Position numbers and translations under genes: made by a program
Assembly: GCF_002979415.1 (NCBI RefSeq)
Contig: NZ_PCOT01000012.1
Span: 1-64,000 of the forward strand
Origin: Microbacterium sp. MYb72
Lineage (GTDB): Bacteria; Actinomycetota; Actinomycetes; Actinomycetales; Microbacteriaceae
Reading direction: 5' to 3'
Length of the DNA: 64,000 bases
Part shown: piece by piece, positions 15,464 to 23,635 of the stretch
Layout of the letters: every line of letters starts with the position of its first letter
Position numbering within the stretch: position 1 is the stretch's first letter
Notes under the pieces: model-generated
Told to the model about the DNA's origin: nothing
Database searches by the model: none
What the model saw: the letters and a program-made list of their open reading frames with translations, nothing else

Positions 15464-16477
15464 TCAGACCAGGCGGGTCTTCGGCGACACGGTGTACGTG
15501 TCTTCGGCATCCCGGTTCACGACGTCGCCGAGGGCGACGTCGATCGCGGCCATGGTGTCGGCGTCGAGCTTCACGCCAGAGGCCTTGACGGTGTCGGCGA
15601 GCTGCTCCGGGCGGGATGCTCCGACCAGCGCCGCGGCGATGTTCGGGTTCTGCAGCACCCAGGCGATCGCGAGCTGCGGCATCGTGAGGCCGGCCTCGGC
15701 GGCGATCGGCTTCAGCCGCTGCACGCCCTCGAGGATGTCGTCGCGGAGCAGGTCCTTGATGAAGTGCGCGCCGCTGTGCGGGTCGGTCGCGCGCGAGCCC
15801 TCGGGCACCGGCTGACCGGGGAGGTACTTGCCGCTGAGCACGCCCTGCGCCATCGGCGACCAGACGATCTGCGAGATGCCGAGCTCTTCGGACGCCGGCA
15901 CGACCTTGCCCTCGATGACGCGCCACAGCATCGAGTACTGCGGCTGGTTCGAGATGAGCTGCACTCCCAGCTGCTTCGCGAGCGCGTGGCCCTCGCGCAG
16001 CTGCTCTGCCGTCCACTCCGAGACGCCGATGTAGAGCGCCTTGCCCTGTCGGACGACGTCGGCGAAGGCCTGGAAGGTCTCTTCCAGCGGCGTCTCGTGG
16101 TCGTAGCGGTGCGCCTGGTACAGGTCGACGTAGTCGGTGCCGAGTCGCTTCAGCGAGCCGTTGATCGACTCCATGATGTGCTTGCGCGAGAGTCCGGTGT
16201 CGTTGGGACCCTTGGGGCCGGTCGGGAAGTAGACCTTCGTGAAGATCTCCAGGCCCTCGCGACGCTGGCCCTTGAGCGCGTCGCCGAGCACGACCTCCGC
16301 GGCGGTGTTGGCGTACGTGTCTGCGGTGTCGAACGTGGTGATGCCGGCATCCAGAGCGGCGTGCACGGTCTTGACCGCGGCGTCGTCGCCCACCTGCGAA
16401 GCGTGCGTGACCCAGTTGCCGTAGGTGATCTCAGAGACCTTGAGACCGCTGTTGCCGAGATAGCGATAGTTGACCAT
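15464..16477 (-). CDS. Aldo/keto reductase (AKR, Kv-beta/YghZ-like group)
   Basis: A 337-residue NADPH-dependent oxidoreductase on a TIM barrel. The catalytic tetrad is visible as Asp50 and Tyr55 (FDTADTYAN), Lys81 (IFTKVYF) and His123 (YQAHRYD). The length and the SEWTAEQLREGHALAKQLG and NQPQYSMLWR segments match the AKR group related to potassium-channel beta subunits and YghZ. It reduces carbonyls such as methylglyoxal in that group; the substrate here is unknown. It probably shares an operon with the downstream LuxR gene. Confidence 0.9.
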   Translation of the reverse strand: MVNYRYLGNSGLKVSEITYGNWVTHASQVGDDAAVKTVHAALDAGITTFDTADTYANTAAEVVLGDALKGQRREGLEIFTKVYFPTGPKGPNDTGLSRKHIMESINGSLKRLGTDYVDLYQAHRYDHETPLEETFQAFADVVRQGKALYIGVSEWTAEQLREGHALAKQLGVQLISNQPQYSMLWRVIEGKVVPASEELGISQIVWSPMAQGVLSGKYLPGQPVPEGSRATDPHSGAHFIKDLLRDDILEGVQRLKPIAAEAGLTMPQLAIAWVLQNPNIAAALVGASRPEQLADTVKASGVKLDADTMAAIDVALGDVVNRDAEDTYTVSPKTRLV

Positions 16478-16544
16478 GTCTCCACGCTACCGGCCACCGG
16501 GGACACGAGGGCGGGGCGCGACGATGCTCCCCGCCGTGCGCGAC

Positions 16545-18023
16545 TCACAGCGTCGCGCGGTACTCCCGCCACGCCGCCCCGAGCCGCGCGATACCCTCGG
16601 CGAGCACCTCCTCCGGCGCCGTGAAGGGGATGCGGATGTGATCGTCAGGGGAGACGGATGCCGCGAACTCCGCGCTTCCGGCGACCGAGACGCCGTGCGT
16701 GGCCGCGACCCTCGCGAGCGCCGCCGCCGAGCCGACCGGCAGCCGCGCCCACAGCGAGAGGCCTCCCCTGGGCGGAGCGGCCGACCAGTCGGGCAGGTGG
16801 GTCGCCATGAGGTCCTGCAGCAGCCGGAGGCGCTCCTGGTGGATCCTGCTGTTCTGCCGCTTCAGCTCGTCGGCATGGGCGAGCAGGTCCATCGCGAGCA
16901 GTTGCGCCGGCACGCTCGTCGACTGATCGGCGAGCTGCCTGGCGCCCCGCAGCCGCCGCACGAGCACGGGGTCGGCCCGCAGCCATCCGATGCGCAGACC
17001 CGCCCACGCCCACTTCGACACCGACTCCACGACGATCACCGGGGCGTCCGGACGCTCGGCGGCCAGCGAGGGCGGCACGACGCCGTCGAAGGAGATCCCG
17101 GCGACCACGCGATCCTCGATCACGGGCACGCCGTACTGGGCGGCGAGCTCGGCGACGCGGTGTCTGGCGGCCTGCGGCAGCCGGGTGCCCGTGGGGTTCT
17201 GATGGTGCGGGTTGACGGCCAGGAGCGCGGGACGCAACCGAGCCATCGCCACCTCGAGCGCGTCGACGTCGAGACCGTCGGCGGTCATCGGGATGCCGTG
17301 CACCGTCCCGCCGCGCAGCCCGACGGAGTCGGTGACGCCCGGCCAGGTGATCTCCTCTGCGAGCACGACGTCGCCCGGTCCGACGAGCGCGTTGACGACG
17401 AGGCTGATGGCCTGCTGCGCCCCGTGCGTGACGAGGATCTGCTCCGGCGTCGTCGGCGTCCCCTCCGCGCGGAACAGGTCGGCGATCTGCTCGCGCAGCA
17501 CGGCCAGCCCCGCCGGATCTGTCTCCGGCAGCAGGGCGAGCTCGAGCCGCGGCGTGTGCTCGGTGATGAGCTGCACGGCGAGCTCCGGGATCTGCGGCAC
17601 CGTGCGCAGCAGGTCGATCGCGTTGGGCAGCGCCGAGAACAGCGCTTCACCGCGCCCCGGTCGGTGCGGAGGGACAGCGGATGCCGCGGCGCCCGCGACC
17701 CGCGTGCCGCTACCCTGCCGGCGCTCGACGAGACCGCCCTCGGCGAGATCCGCGTAGGCCGCCACGACCGTGCCCCTCGACACGGACGTCGTGGCGGCGA
17801 GAGCGCGCTCGGCGGGGAGGCGGTCGCCCGGCCGCAGCTCGCCGCCGTGGATCAGCGCGGCGACGGCCTGCGACAGTCGTGCGGCGAGAGTGCCCTCGCC
17901 GTGCGTCCAGCGCCCCAGCCGCGCCGCCAGGCGCTCGGCGGAGACGTCGCCGGCGTGCACGAGGGGTCCGTCTGCCGATCGGTGGTCCACCGGACGATCA
18001 TTGGCCCTGCCATCGATGCTCAT
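16545..18023 (-). CDS. MocR-type regulator: GntR HTH fused to a PLP aminotransferase domain
   Basis: A 492-residue protein. An N-terminal GntR winged helix (GDRLPAERALAATTSVSRGTVVAAYADLAEGG, residues ~65-100) is joined to a fold-type I aminotransferase domain. The PLP lysine lies in VESVSKWAWAGLRIGWL and HHQNPTG is the cofactor-binding motif. The gene runs opposite a small ORF. Direct TTGG(A/T)CCA-type words around the start are typical MocR targets, implying autoregulation. It is not adjacent to pdxST, so a PdxR role is unproven. The ATG at 18023 was chosen; a shorter start near GTG codons ~20 residues in is possible. Confidence 0.88.
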   Translation of the reverse strand: MSIDGRANDRPVDHRSADGPLVHAGDVSAERLAARLGRWTHGEGTLAARLSQAVAALIHGGELRPGDRLPAERALAATTSVSRGTVVAAYADLAEGGLVERRQGSGTRVAGAAASAVPPHRPGRGEALFSALPNAIDLLRTVPQIPELAVQLITEHTPRLELALLPETDPAGLAVLREQIADLFRAEGTPTTPEQILVTHGAQQAISLVVNALVGPGDVVLAEEITWPGVTDSVGLRGGTVHGIPMTADGLDVDALEVAMARLRPALLAVNPHHQNPTGTRLPQAARHRVAELAAQYGVPVIEDRVVAGISFDGVVPPSLAAERPDAPVIVVESVSKWAWAGLRIGWLRADPVLVRRLRGARQLADQSTSVPAQLLAMDLLAHADELKRQNSRIHQERLRLLQDLMATHLPDWSAAPPRGGLSLWARLPVGSAAALARVAATHGVSVAGSAEFAASVSPDDHIRIPFTAPEEVLAEGIARLGAAWREYRATL

Positions 18024-18035
18024 GAGCCCCGATTC

Positions 18036-18103
18036 TGGACCAATGAGCACACCATTGACCACCGCATCCTCGGATCTTGCGCCAATCAGCCCCGATTGGA
18101 CCA
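18036..18103. promoter_or_regulatory. Candidate MocR binding region
   Basis: Contains TGGACCAAT (18036-18044) and, 50 bp on, GATTGGACCA (18094-18103): an inverted pair of ATTGG(T/A)CCA words upstream of the MocR gene. MocR proteins often bind such repeated words. The region overlaps the proposed small ORF at 18043. Confidence 0.45.
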
Positions 18104-18330
18104 TCGCCGAGCTCGTCGATTGGCTCGCCGACGACTCCCGCCAGCACGACCCCGGTCTGCAGCATCCGCTCTCGCTGATCGAGCGAGCCCTCACCGCGGA
18201 ACCCTGGTCGGGAGTGCCGTCCACCGTCGCCCTGATCCGCTCGATCTCCGCCGCCGCACGCACGCGCGGCTCCGTCACGGTCGCCGAGCTCCTGCTGCCG
18301 TCGCCGATGGAGCTGTCGCTCGTCGCCTAG
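18043..18330 (+). CDS. Small hypothetical protein divergent from MocR gene
   Basis: A 95-residue soluble protein starting MSTPLTTASSDLAPISPDWTI, with amphipathic helices (TIAELVDWLADD, HPLSLIERAL, TVALIRSISAAARTRG). No recognised domain. Codon use is GC3-rich like real genes here, and it fills a gap otherwise lacking a gene. Only 19 bp separate its start from the MocR start, so the promoter of one gene must lie inside the other. The later ATG at 18310 is too short to be an alternative. Its reality is uncertain. Confidence 0.45.
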   Translation: MSTPLTTASSDLAPISPDWTIAELVDWLADDSRQHDPGLQHPLSLIERALTAEPWSGVPSTVALIRSISAAARTRGSVTVAELLLPSPMELSLVA

Positions 18331-18375
18331 GCGGTGCGCTGTCGCGCCAGACCGATCACCCGACGCCGGAACGGA

Positions 18376-20112
18376 TCACCCGACGCGAGCTGCGGCCTCT
18401 GCGGCAGGATCGGCTTCCGGATCGCCCGCCGGCACGGAACCGGACTCACCCACCGGCGCGGTCGCAGCCTCGCGCGCCACCACCGGCGCGGTCACCGCAT
18501 CCGCATCCGCCGCCTCGGCCGCACGCGCGCCTTCGGACTCGGCCTGCGCGGCCCGGCGCTGCTCCGCCCGCGTCAGCGGCTGCTGAGCGGACTCGGCATC
18601 CGCCCTCGTCGCGATCTCCGCGGACTGCACGGCCACGATGTCCGCACGGTCGCGGAAGCCCTCCGCCGTCACCTTGTCGAGCGCGACCTGCTTGCGGATC
18701 GCCGCGGCCTTCTCGTACAGGGTCGGGTCGCCGTAGCTCGTGAGCACCTTCACCAGCACCGGAAGCAGCTCGATCATGAAGAACAGCGCCGCGATCAGCC
18801 AGTGCGCCCACAGGATCGTCGGCTCCTTCTCGCTGAGCCGGTTCAGTCCGCTGATCTGGCTCAGCAGGCCGATGGCGCCCGCGTTGCCCTGGGCCACGGC
18901 ATCCGCCCGCGTGTTGTACGCGGCGAGCGCGGCGTCGTAGCTCTTCTGCGCGGCGGGGAGCTGCGACTCGGCCTCGTCGCGGTTCTGCTTCTCGGAGGAC
19001 GCGGTGTTCTCCTTGGCCGACGTGCCCGCGGTCGCGAGGTCGTCGTTCGCCGTGCGCAGCTGCGCGGCGAGCGCGTCGTAGGTCTGCTGGGCCTCGGCGA
19101 GCTGGGCCTTCGCGGCATCCGAGCTCGCGCCCTGCCCGTTCACGCCCGTGCAGCCGGGCACGGTGCCGGCGCCCTCACCTGTGAGCTCGCACTGGTACAG
19201 CACGCGCGCCTGGTCGATCACGGCCTGCTGCGCCGTCATCTTGGCGGTGAGGTCGTCGACGGTCGCCTGCGCGGCGGCCTCGCTCGCCGACGCGGAATCG
19301 GTGCCGGCGACGATGCCCGTCGCGGCCTGGTTCTGCAGCTCGGCGAGGCGGTCGGATGCCGCGTCGAGCGCCTTCTTCTCGGGCCCGGACTCCAGCGCGT
19401 CCTGATCGGACTGCGCCTGGGTGATGTTGGTCGACGCGACCTCGCGGGCGATGTCGTTGTGGAAGATCTGGAGCACGAGCGGTTCGGCGACGACGAAGCC
19501 GATGATCGCCGCCATGATCACTCGCGGGATCGCCAGACCGATGAGCCGCCAGACGTTCTTCGTCGACGCCATGGTCGAGGTGAGGAAGCGGTCGAGGTTG
19601 AAGATGATGAGCGCCCACACGATCGCGAGCGGCACGGCCAGCCAGATCGCCGCCTGCACACCCGTGGTCAGGGCGAAGAGCATCGAGATCGCCGAGACCA
19701 GGGCGGTGCCGGCGAGCACGAAGAACATCTGCACGAAGCGGGGGGTCTCACCGGGGACCCGGTCGAGGATCTCCCCCTCGGCCCCGCCGAGGATCGCGAG
19801 CGTGCGCATGCGCGATCCGCGCACGCGCGGCTTCTTCTCCCGCTTCGGCCGCGGGGCCCTCGGCGTCTTCTCCCGAGGAGCGGATGCCGCAGGTGCCGGG
19901 TCGCGCTCAGGCTCCGCGTCTGCCGGGTCGATGACGGCCGTCGGGTTCGTCGCCGTGTCTGCGGCGTCGCTCGACGCACCGCCGCCGGACGGCTCGAACG
20001 CCCGGAGGAAGTCGAGGTCCTCGTCGGTGACCGAGCCCCCTGGGGCGTCGGACTCGAACGAGATCCGCCCCTGGGAGTCCATCTGCCCGGGGCGATGCGC
20101 AGAGTAAGCCAT
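18376..20112 (-). CDS. DUF4407 membrane protein
   Basis: A 578-residue membrane protein. A ~100-residue Pro/Ala/Lys-rich cytoplasmic N-terminus is followed by helices at about 120-170, the NLDRFLTSTM motif characteristic of DUF4407, and a third helix (IPRVIMAAIIGFVVAEPLVL). A long extracytoplasmic coiled-coil-like region (~220-430) follows, then a final helix (ILWAHWLIAALFFMIELLPVLVKVL) and an Ala/Glu-rich tail. The family has no known function. The external loop has a Cys pair (YQCELTGEGAGTVPGCTG) that could form a disulfide. Divergent from the sixA-like gene. Confidence 0.85.
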   Translation of the reverse strand: MAYSAHRPGQMDSQGRISFESDAPGGSVTDEDLDFLRAFEPSGGGASSDAADTATNPTAVIDPADAEPERDPAPAASAPREKTPRAPRPKREKKPRVRGSRMRTLAILGGAEGEILDRVPGETPRFVQMFFVLAGTALVSAISMLFALTTGVQAAIWLAVPLAIVWALIIFNLDRFLTSTMASTKNVWRLIGLAIPRVIMAAIIGFVVAEPLVLQIFHNDIAREVASTNITQAQSDQDALESGPEKKALDAASDRLAELQNQAATGIVAGTDSASASEAAAQATVDDLTAKMTAQQAVIDQARVLYQCELTGEGAGTVPGCTGVNGQGASSDAAKAQLAEAQQTYDALAAQLRTANDDLATAGTSAKENTASSEKQNRDEAESQLPAAQKSYDAALAAYNTRADAVAQGNAGAIGLLSQISGLNRLSEKEPTILWAHWLIAALFFMIELLPVLVKVLTSYGDPTLYEKAAAIRKQVALDKVTAEGFRDRADIVAVQSAEIATRADAESAQQPLTRAEQRRAAQAESEGARAAEAADADAVTAPVVAREAATAPVGESGSVPAGDPEADPAAEAAARVG

Positions 20113-20216
20113 CCTTCGAGGGTAGGAAACTCCGCCTGTGCATCGCCCGGACGATACCTGCGAGGCGCTCTCAGGTTGGGAGTGCGCCAGGGCCGCGACG
20201 GTGCCAGGCTGGATGC

Positions 20217-20699
20217 GTGAAGACGCTGCTGCTCGCCCGCCACGCGAAGTCCGACTGGGGCGTTCCCGGTCTGTCCGACCACGATCGTCCGCTGAACTCC
20301 CGCGGTCGCCGCGACGCGCCCGTCATGGCGCGGCGGCTGGTCGACGAGGGCATCCTGCTCGACCGCGTCGTGTCGAGCAGCGCCGTGCGCGCACGGAGCA
20401 CCGCCGCCGAGTACGCCGCGGCCTTCGGACTCGACATCATCGAGGAGCCGCTGCTGTACGCGGCATCCGTCCGCTCTATCCTCGCGATCGCGTCCGCGCT
20501 GCCCGAGGAGAGCAGCGTCGCGATGCTCGTCGGGCACAACCCCGGCATGAGCGACGCGGTCGCGGAGCTCACGGGCGACTGGGCGGAGCTTCCGACGTGC
20601 GCCATCGCGGAGTGCGCCGTCGACGTCGACACGTGGGCCGAGCTCGTCGAGGGCTCAGGTCGCCTGCTGCGCCTGCGCACCCCTCGCGACGGCGACTAG
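20217..20699 (+). CDS. sixA: SixA-like phosphohistidine phosphatase (histidine phosphatase superfamily)
   Basis: A 160-residue enzyme of the histidine phosphatase (phosphoglycerate-mutase-like) superfamily. The catalytic RHA motif is at residues 8-10 (LLLARHAKSDW), with SSSAVRARSTA and the second catalytic His in VGHNPGMSD. The family removes phosphate from phosphohistidine in E. coli SixA; the actual substrate in actinobacteria is unknown. The start is the GTG at 20217. Confidence 0.85.
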   Translation: MKTLLLARHAKSDWGVPGLSDHDRPLNSRGRRDAPVMARRLVDEGILLDRVVSSSAVRARSTAAEYAAAFGLDIIEEPLLYAASVRSILAIASALPEESSVAMLVGHNPGMSDAVAELTGDWAELPTCAIAECAVDVDTWAELVEGSGRLLRLRTPRDGD

Positions 20700-20781
20700 C
20701 CTCGCCGCGCTAGCCCCGACATCGCGCGCTCGACGTCCCGCGAGTGCACGGGATCCCGCCGAACGCACGAGACGTTCACGC

Positions 20782-20857
20782 CGACAGGCCGTGCACTCGT
20801 CGACAGACCGTGCACTCGTCGACAGACCGTGCACACGTCGACAGGCCGTGCACTCGT
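20782..20857. repeat. 19-bp tandem repeat, four units
   Basis: Four adjacent 19-bp units of consensus CGACAG(G/A)CCGTGCACTCGT at 20782, 20801, 20820 and 20839, differing at two positions. They lie in the 199-bp gap between convergent genes. The upstream stretch (20741-20770, GAGTGCACGGGATCCCGCCG) resembles 24630-24658. There are no spacers, so it is not a CRISPR array. Confidence 0.9.
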
Positions 20858-20898
20858 CGATATCACGGGAAGTCGACGCGCAAGAACGCCCGCGCCCG

Positions 20899-21948
20899 TC
20901 ACGCGCCGATGTGGCGCACGAGCTCCGCGACGAAGACCTCGGGCTCGTCGAGATGCGGGGCGTGACCGGCATCCGCCAGCGCCACCTCGCGATAGACGCC
21001 GCCCGCACTCGCGTACCGGTCGAGCACGGCCCTGGTCTGCGTGATCATGGGCTGCGGCGGGGCGATGTCGACGCCGGGCCAGCCGGGGATCACCCCGAGC
21101 AGGCCGAGCTGGTTGAGGTCGAAGAACGAGGCGTCCGAGACGATCGCGTCCTTGTCGCCGTGGATCCACAGGATCGGCGGCTTCACCGCGAGGTCGACGA
21201 TGCCCGACGTGTCGAAGTGCTGCGGCGCCATCGTGTTGAGCACGCCGCGGGTGCCGGCGGCGAAGCCGGGCCAGTTCTCGGATGCCGCGGCATCCCCGGG
21301 GTAGTTGTCGACGCCCGTCCTCGTGGTGAGCATCGAGGCGACCCAGGCGTCTTCATGGGCCTCCTGCTGCTCGGGCTTCGCGACGTACGCGGTGCGGTAG
21401 ACCGTGCGCGGCGAGGTCTGCTCGTCTGCGCTCGTATCGCCCGCCTCCAGCCGGGCCACGAAGTCGGGGTTGGCGCCCCCGCCGCCGGTGCCGGCGCCGT
21501 CGGCGTCGTTGCGGATGCCGTCAGGACCGTGCGTGCCTCCGAAGCCGTAGGGCGACACCGGAGCCTCCAGGGTGAGCGACAGCACGCGCTCAGGGGCGTC
21601 CAACGCGGCCTGCATCACGACGCCGCCGCCCATGCTCCAGCCGACGAGATGCACGGCGTCGAGCCCGAGGGCGTCGAGCACCGAGAGCACGTCGTCGGAG
21701 AAGTCCCGCAGCCCACGGGTCGCATCGACCGGCTTGGTCTCGCTGTCGCCGAACCCGCGCAGGTCGATCGCCAGGGCGCGCACCCCGGCGGGGAGGGCGA
21801 GCATGGTCGGCTGGTAGAACGCGGCCGACGACACGTTGCCGTGCACGAAGACGACCGCCGGCCCCTCGCCCGGCCGTTCGAGAACGTTCGCGACGTAGCG
21901 CGGGGTCTCGACGCGGTGGGCCGTGATGCCCTCGAATGCAGTGCTCAT
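20899..21948 (-). CDS. Alpha/beta hydrolase, PHB-depolymerase-like lipase box
   Basis: A 349-residue cytoplasmic hydrolase with nucleophile Ser105 in GWSMGG, an oxyanion-loop FVHGNVSS, an acid in HGDKDAI and a terminal His in DAGHAPHLDEPE. The GWSMG box is the one described for the intracellular PHB depolymerase of Bacillus thuringiensis. Together with the 3-hydroxybutyrate dehydrogenase two genes upstream, this makes a polyhydroxybutyrate or 3-hydroxybutyrate-ester hydrolase plausible. The large insertion (residues ~125-230) is a lid domain. It starts 28 bp after the preceding hydrolase. Other esterase roles remain possible. Confidence 0.75.
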   Translation of the reverse strand: MSTAFEGITAHRVETPRYVANVLERPGEGPAVVFVHGNVSSAAFYQPTMLALPAGVRALAIDLRGFGDSETKPVDATRGLRDFSDDVLSVLDALGLDAVHLVGWSMGGGVVMQAALDAPERVLSLTLEAPVSPYGFGGTHGPDGIRNDADGAGTGGGGANPDFVARLEAGDTSADEQTSPRTVYRTAYVAKPEQQEAHEDAWVASMLTTRTGVDNYPGDAAASENWPGFAAGTRGVLNTMAPQHFDTSGIVDLAVKPPILWIHGDKDAIVSDASFFDLNQLGLLGVIPGWPGVDIAPPQPMITQTRAVLDRYASAGGVYREVALADAGHAPHLDEPEVFVAELVRHIGA

Positions 21949-21976
21949 GTCGACTCCTTCGTCGGTGATCTTCGGC

Positions 21977-22813
21977 TCAGGCCGGTCGCCCGGCCAGGGC
22001 GGATGCCGCGACGCGGGAGGCCCCGCGGTCGGCGAACAGGATCGTGTAGTGGTTCACGTCGTCGATCTCGACGACCTCCAGCTGGGGCACGAGCGCACGG
22101 AAGCCCTCGAGAGCGCCGGGGGCGTACAGCGGTTCGGCGTCGGTCAGACCGCGCGGAGCCCGCAGCACCGTGACCGGCATCCGCAGCGATCGGAGCGCCT
22201 CGACGTACCACGCGGGTCCGTAGAGCTCCGCGCCGTCCTCGATCGTGGCCGCGGCCACGGTCGACGCACGGGTGCCGTCGAGGTCGTACCGCGCGTAGTC
22301 CTCCACGACGTCCGACCAGTCGCGCGAGAAGGCCGGATGCTGTCGCCAGAACCCGAGGTAGGCGTCGGCATCGGCGAAGTCCATCTCCAGCCGTCGCGCG
22401 GCAGGACCGAGGAGCGCGGCGATGTCGAGGTCGTCGGCGCTCTCCGCACCGGACGGGAGCGCGAGCGGGAACCCTCCGTCGACCAGCACGAGCCGATCGA
22501 CGAGGTCGGGGCGCTGCGCAGCGAGCATCACGACGACGAACGCCCCCATGGAATGCCCGAGGACGATGCGCGGCTCGCCGCCGTCGTCATCGAGCAGGTC
22601 GGCGAGGTCGTCGGCGTGCCGGCGGAGGCCGTAGGGCCCTGGCAGTCGGTTGCTGCGTCCGCGCCCTCGCAGGTCGGGAGCGAGGAGGGGGTGCTCGTCG
22701 AGGTGCGCCGCGACGGCTCCCCAGGAGCGGCCGTTGGCGGTGATGCCGTGCACGGCCAGCATCACCCGCTCGTCGGTCGTGCGCCCGTACGACGTGGTCG
22801 CGAGTCCGCTCAT
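21977..22813 (-). CDS. Alpha/beta hydrolase
   Basis: A 278-residue hydrolase with VHGITANGRSWG (oxyanion region), GHSMGAF (nucleophile Ser), an acid after VTVLRAPRG and His in DDVNHYTILF. The ATG at 22813 overlaps the dehydrogenase stop as ATGA, so it is the second gene of the operon. The lid is short. Substrate unknown; from context possibly a 3-hydroxybutyrate ester or oligomer. Confidence 0.82.
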   Translation of the reverse strand: MSGLATTSYGRTTDERVMLAVHGITANGRSWGAVAAHLDEHPLLAPDLRGRGRSNRLPGPYGLRRHADDLADLLDDDGGEPRIVLGHSMGAFVVVMLAAQRPDLVDRLVLVDGGFPLALPSGAESADDLDIAALLGPAARRLEMDFADADAYLGFWRQHPAFSRDWSDVVEDYARYDLDGTRASTVAAATIEDGAELYGPAWYVEALRSLRMPVTVLRAPRGLTDAEPLYAPGALEGFRALVPQLEVVEIDDVNHYTILFADRGASRVAASALAGRPA

Positions 22814-23580
22814 CGCGCGCTCCATCCGCCGTCCATCACGTACGACGAACCGGTGACCGACGTCGACGTCGCGCCGCACAGCCACAGCGCGAGGTCGGCG
22901 ACCTCATCGGGCTCCAGCAGGCGCTTGATCGCGGACTCGACGAGCATCACCTTCTCGATGACCTCGGACTCGGGGATGCCGTGCGCCCTCGCCTGATCGG
23001 CGATCTGCGTCTCGACGAGCGGGGTCCGCACGTAGCCGGGGTTGATGCAGTTGCTGGTCACCCCGTGCTCCGCCCCCTCGAGGGCGGTGACCTTGGACAG
23101 TCCCTCCAGCGCATGCTTCGCCGTGACGTACGCCGACTTGAACGCGGAGGCGCGGATGCCGTGCACCGAGCTGATGTTGACGATGCGGCCCCAGCCGCGC
23201 TCGTACATGCCGGGGAGCACAGCGCGGGTGAGGAGGAAGGGCGCGGTGACCATGATGTCGAGCATCCTGCGGAACGTCGACGGATCGAAGTCCACGATCG
23301 GGGCGACGGTCTGGATGCCGGCGTTGTTGACGAGGATGTCGGCGTCGAACGACCGCGCTGCAAGTGCGTCGAGGTCGCCGAGGTCGAGCGCGAGCGGCTC
23401 TCCCCCGATCTCCGCGGCGACCGCTGCGGCGCCCTCGGCGTCCCGGTCGACGACGATCACCCGGGCTCCCGCCGCCGCCAGGGCGGTCGCGCACGCGGCA
23501 CCGATCCCGCTCGCAGCCCCCGTCACGAGCGCGGTCCTCCCGCCCAGATCGGTGCCGTGCGCGGTCCCCAGCTTCTTCAT
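22810..23580 (-). CDS. 3-hydroxybutyrate dehydrogenase-like SDR
   Basis: A 256-residue short-chain dehydrogenase: TGAASGIG cofactor motif (NAD-type Asp in VIVVDRD), NNAG, and the catalytic Ser/Tyr/Lys set in ISSVHG and SAYVTAKHAL. The SSVHG, KSAYV and NCINPGYVRTPLVE stretches and the QIADQARAHGI region are characteristic of bacterial D-3-hydroxybutyrate dehydrogenase. It is the first gene of a three-gene leftward operon and divergent from a LysR gene. It would convert 3-hydroxybutyrate to acetoacetate. Confidence 0.85.
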   Translation of the reverse strand: MKKLGTAHGTDLGGRTALVTGAASGIGAACATALAAAGARVIVVDRDAEGAAAVAAEIGGEPLALDLGDLDALAARSFDADILVNNAGIQTVAPIVDFDPSTFRRMLDIMVTAPFLLTRAVLPGMYERGWGRIVNISSVHGIRASAFKSAYVTAKHALEGLSKVTALEGAEHGVTSNCINPGYVRTPLVETQIADQARAHGIPESEVIEKVMLVESAIKRLLEPDEVADLALWLCGATSTSVTGSSYVMDGGWSAR

Positions 23581-23618
23581 CACATGTGCAGAGTAGTTCA
23601 GCGTCATGGGCAAGCGAA

Positions 23619-23634
23619 TGTGCAAAACTGCACA
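23619..23634. promoter_or_regulatory. Candidate LysR operator
   Basis: TGTGCA-AAAC-TGCACA: six-base arms that are perfect inverse complements, in the 55-bp divergent region and directly before the LysR start. A further TGTGCA lies at 23585-23590 next to the dehydrogenase start. The spacing fits a LysR recognition and activation pair. Confidence 0.55.
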
Positions 23635-23635
23635 G

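Noticed and set aside
13818..16016. Extended start for the LuxR gene at 16016
   Set aside because: It would run through most of the aldo/keto reductase gene in another frame; the ATG at 15449 directly follows that gene's stop.
20782..20857. CRISPR-like appearance of the 19-bp repeat array
   Set aside because: Units are directly adjacent without unique spacers, and there are no cas genes in the window.
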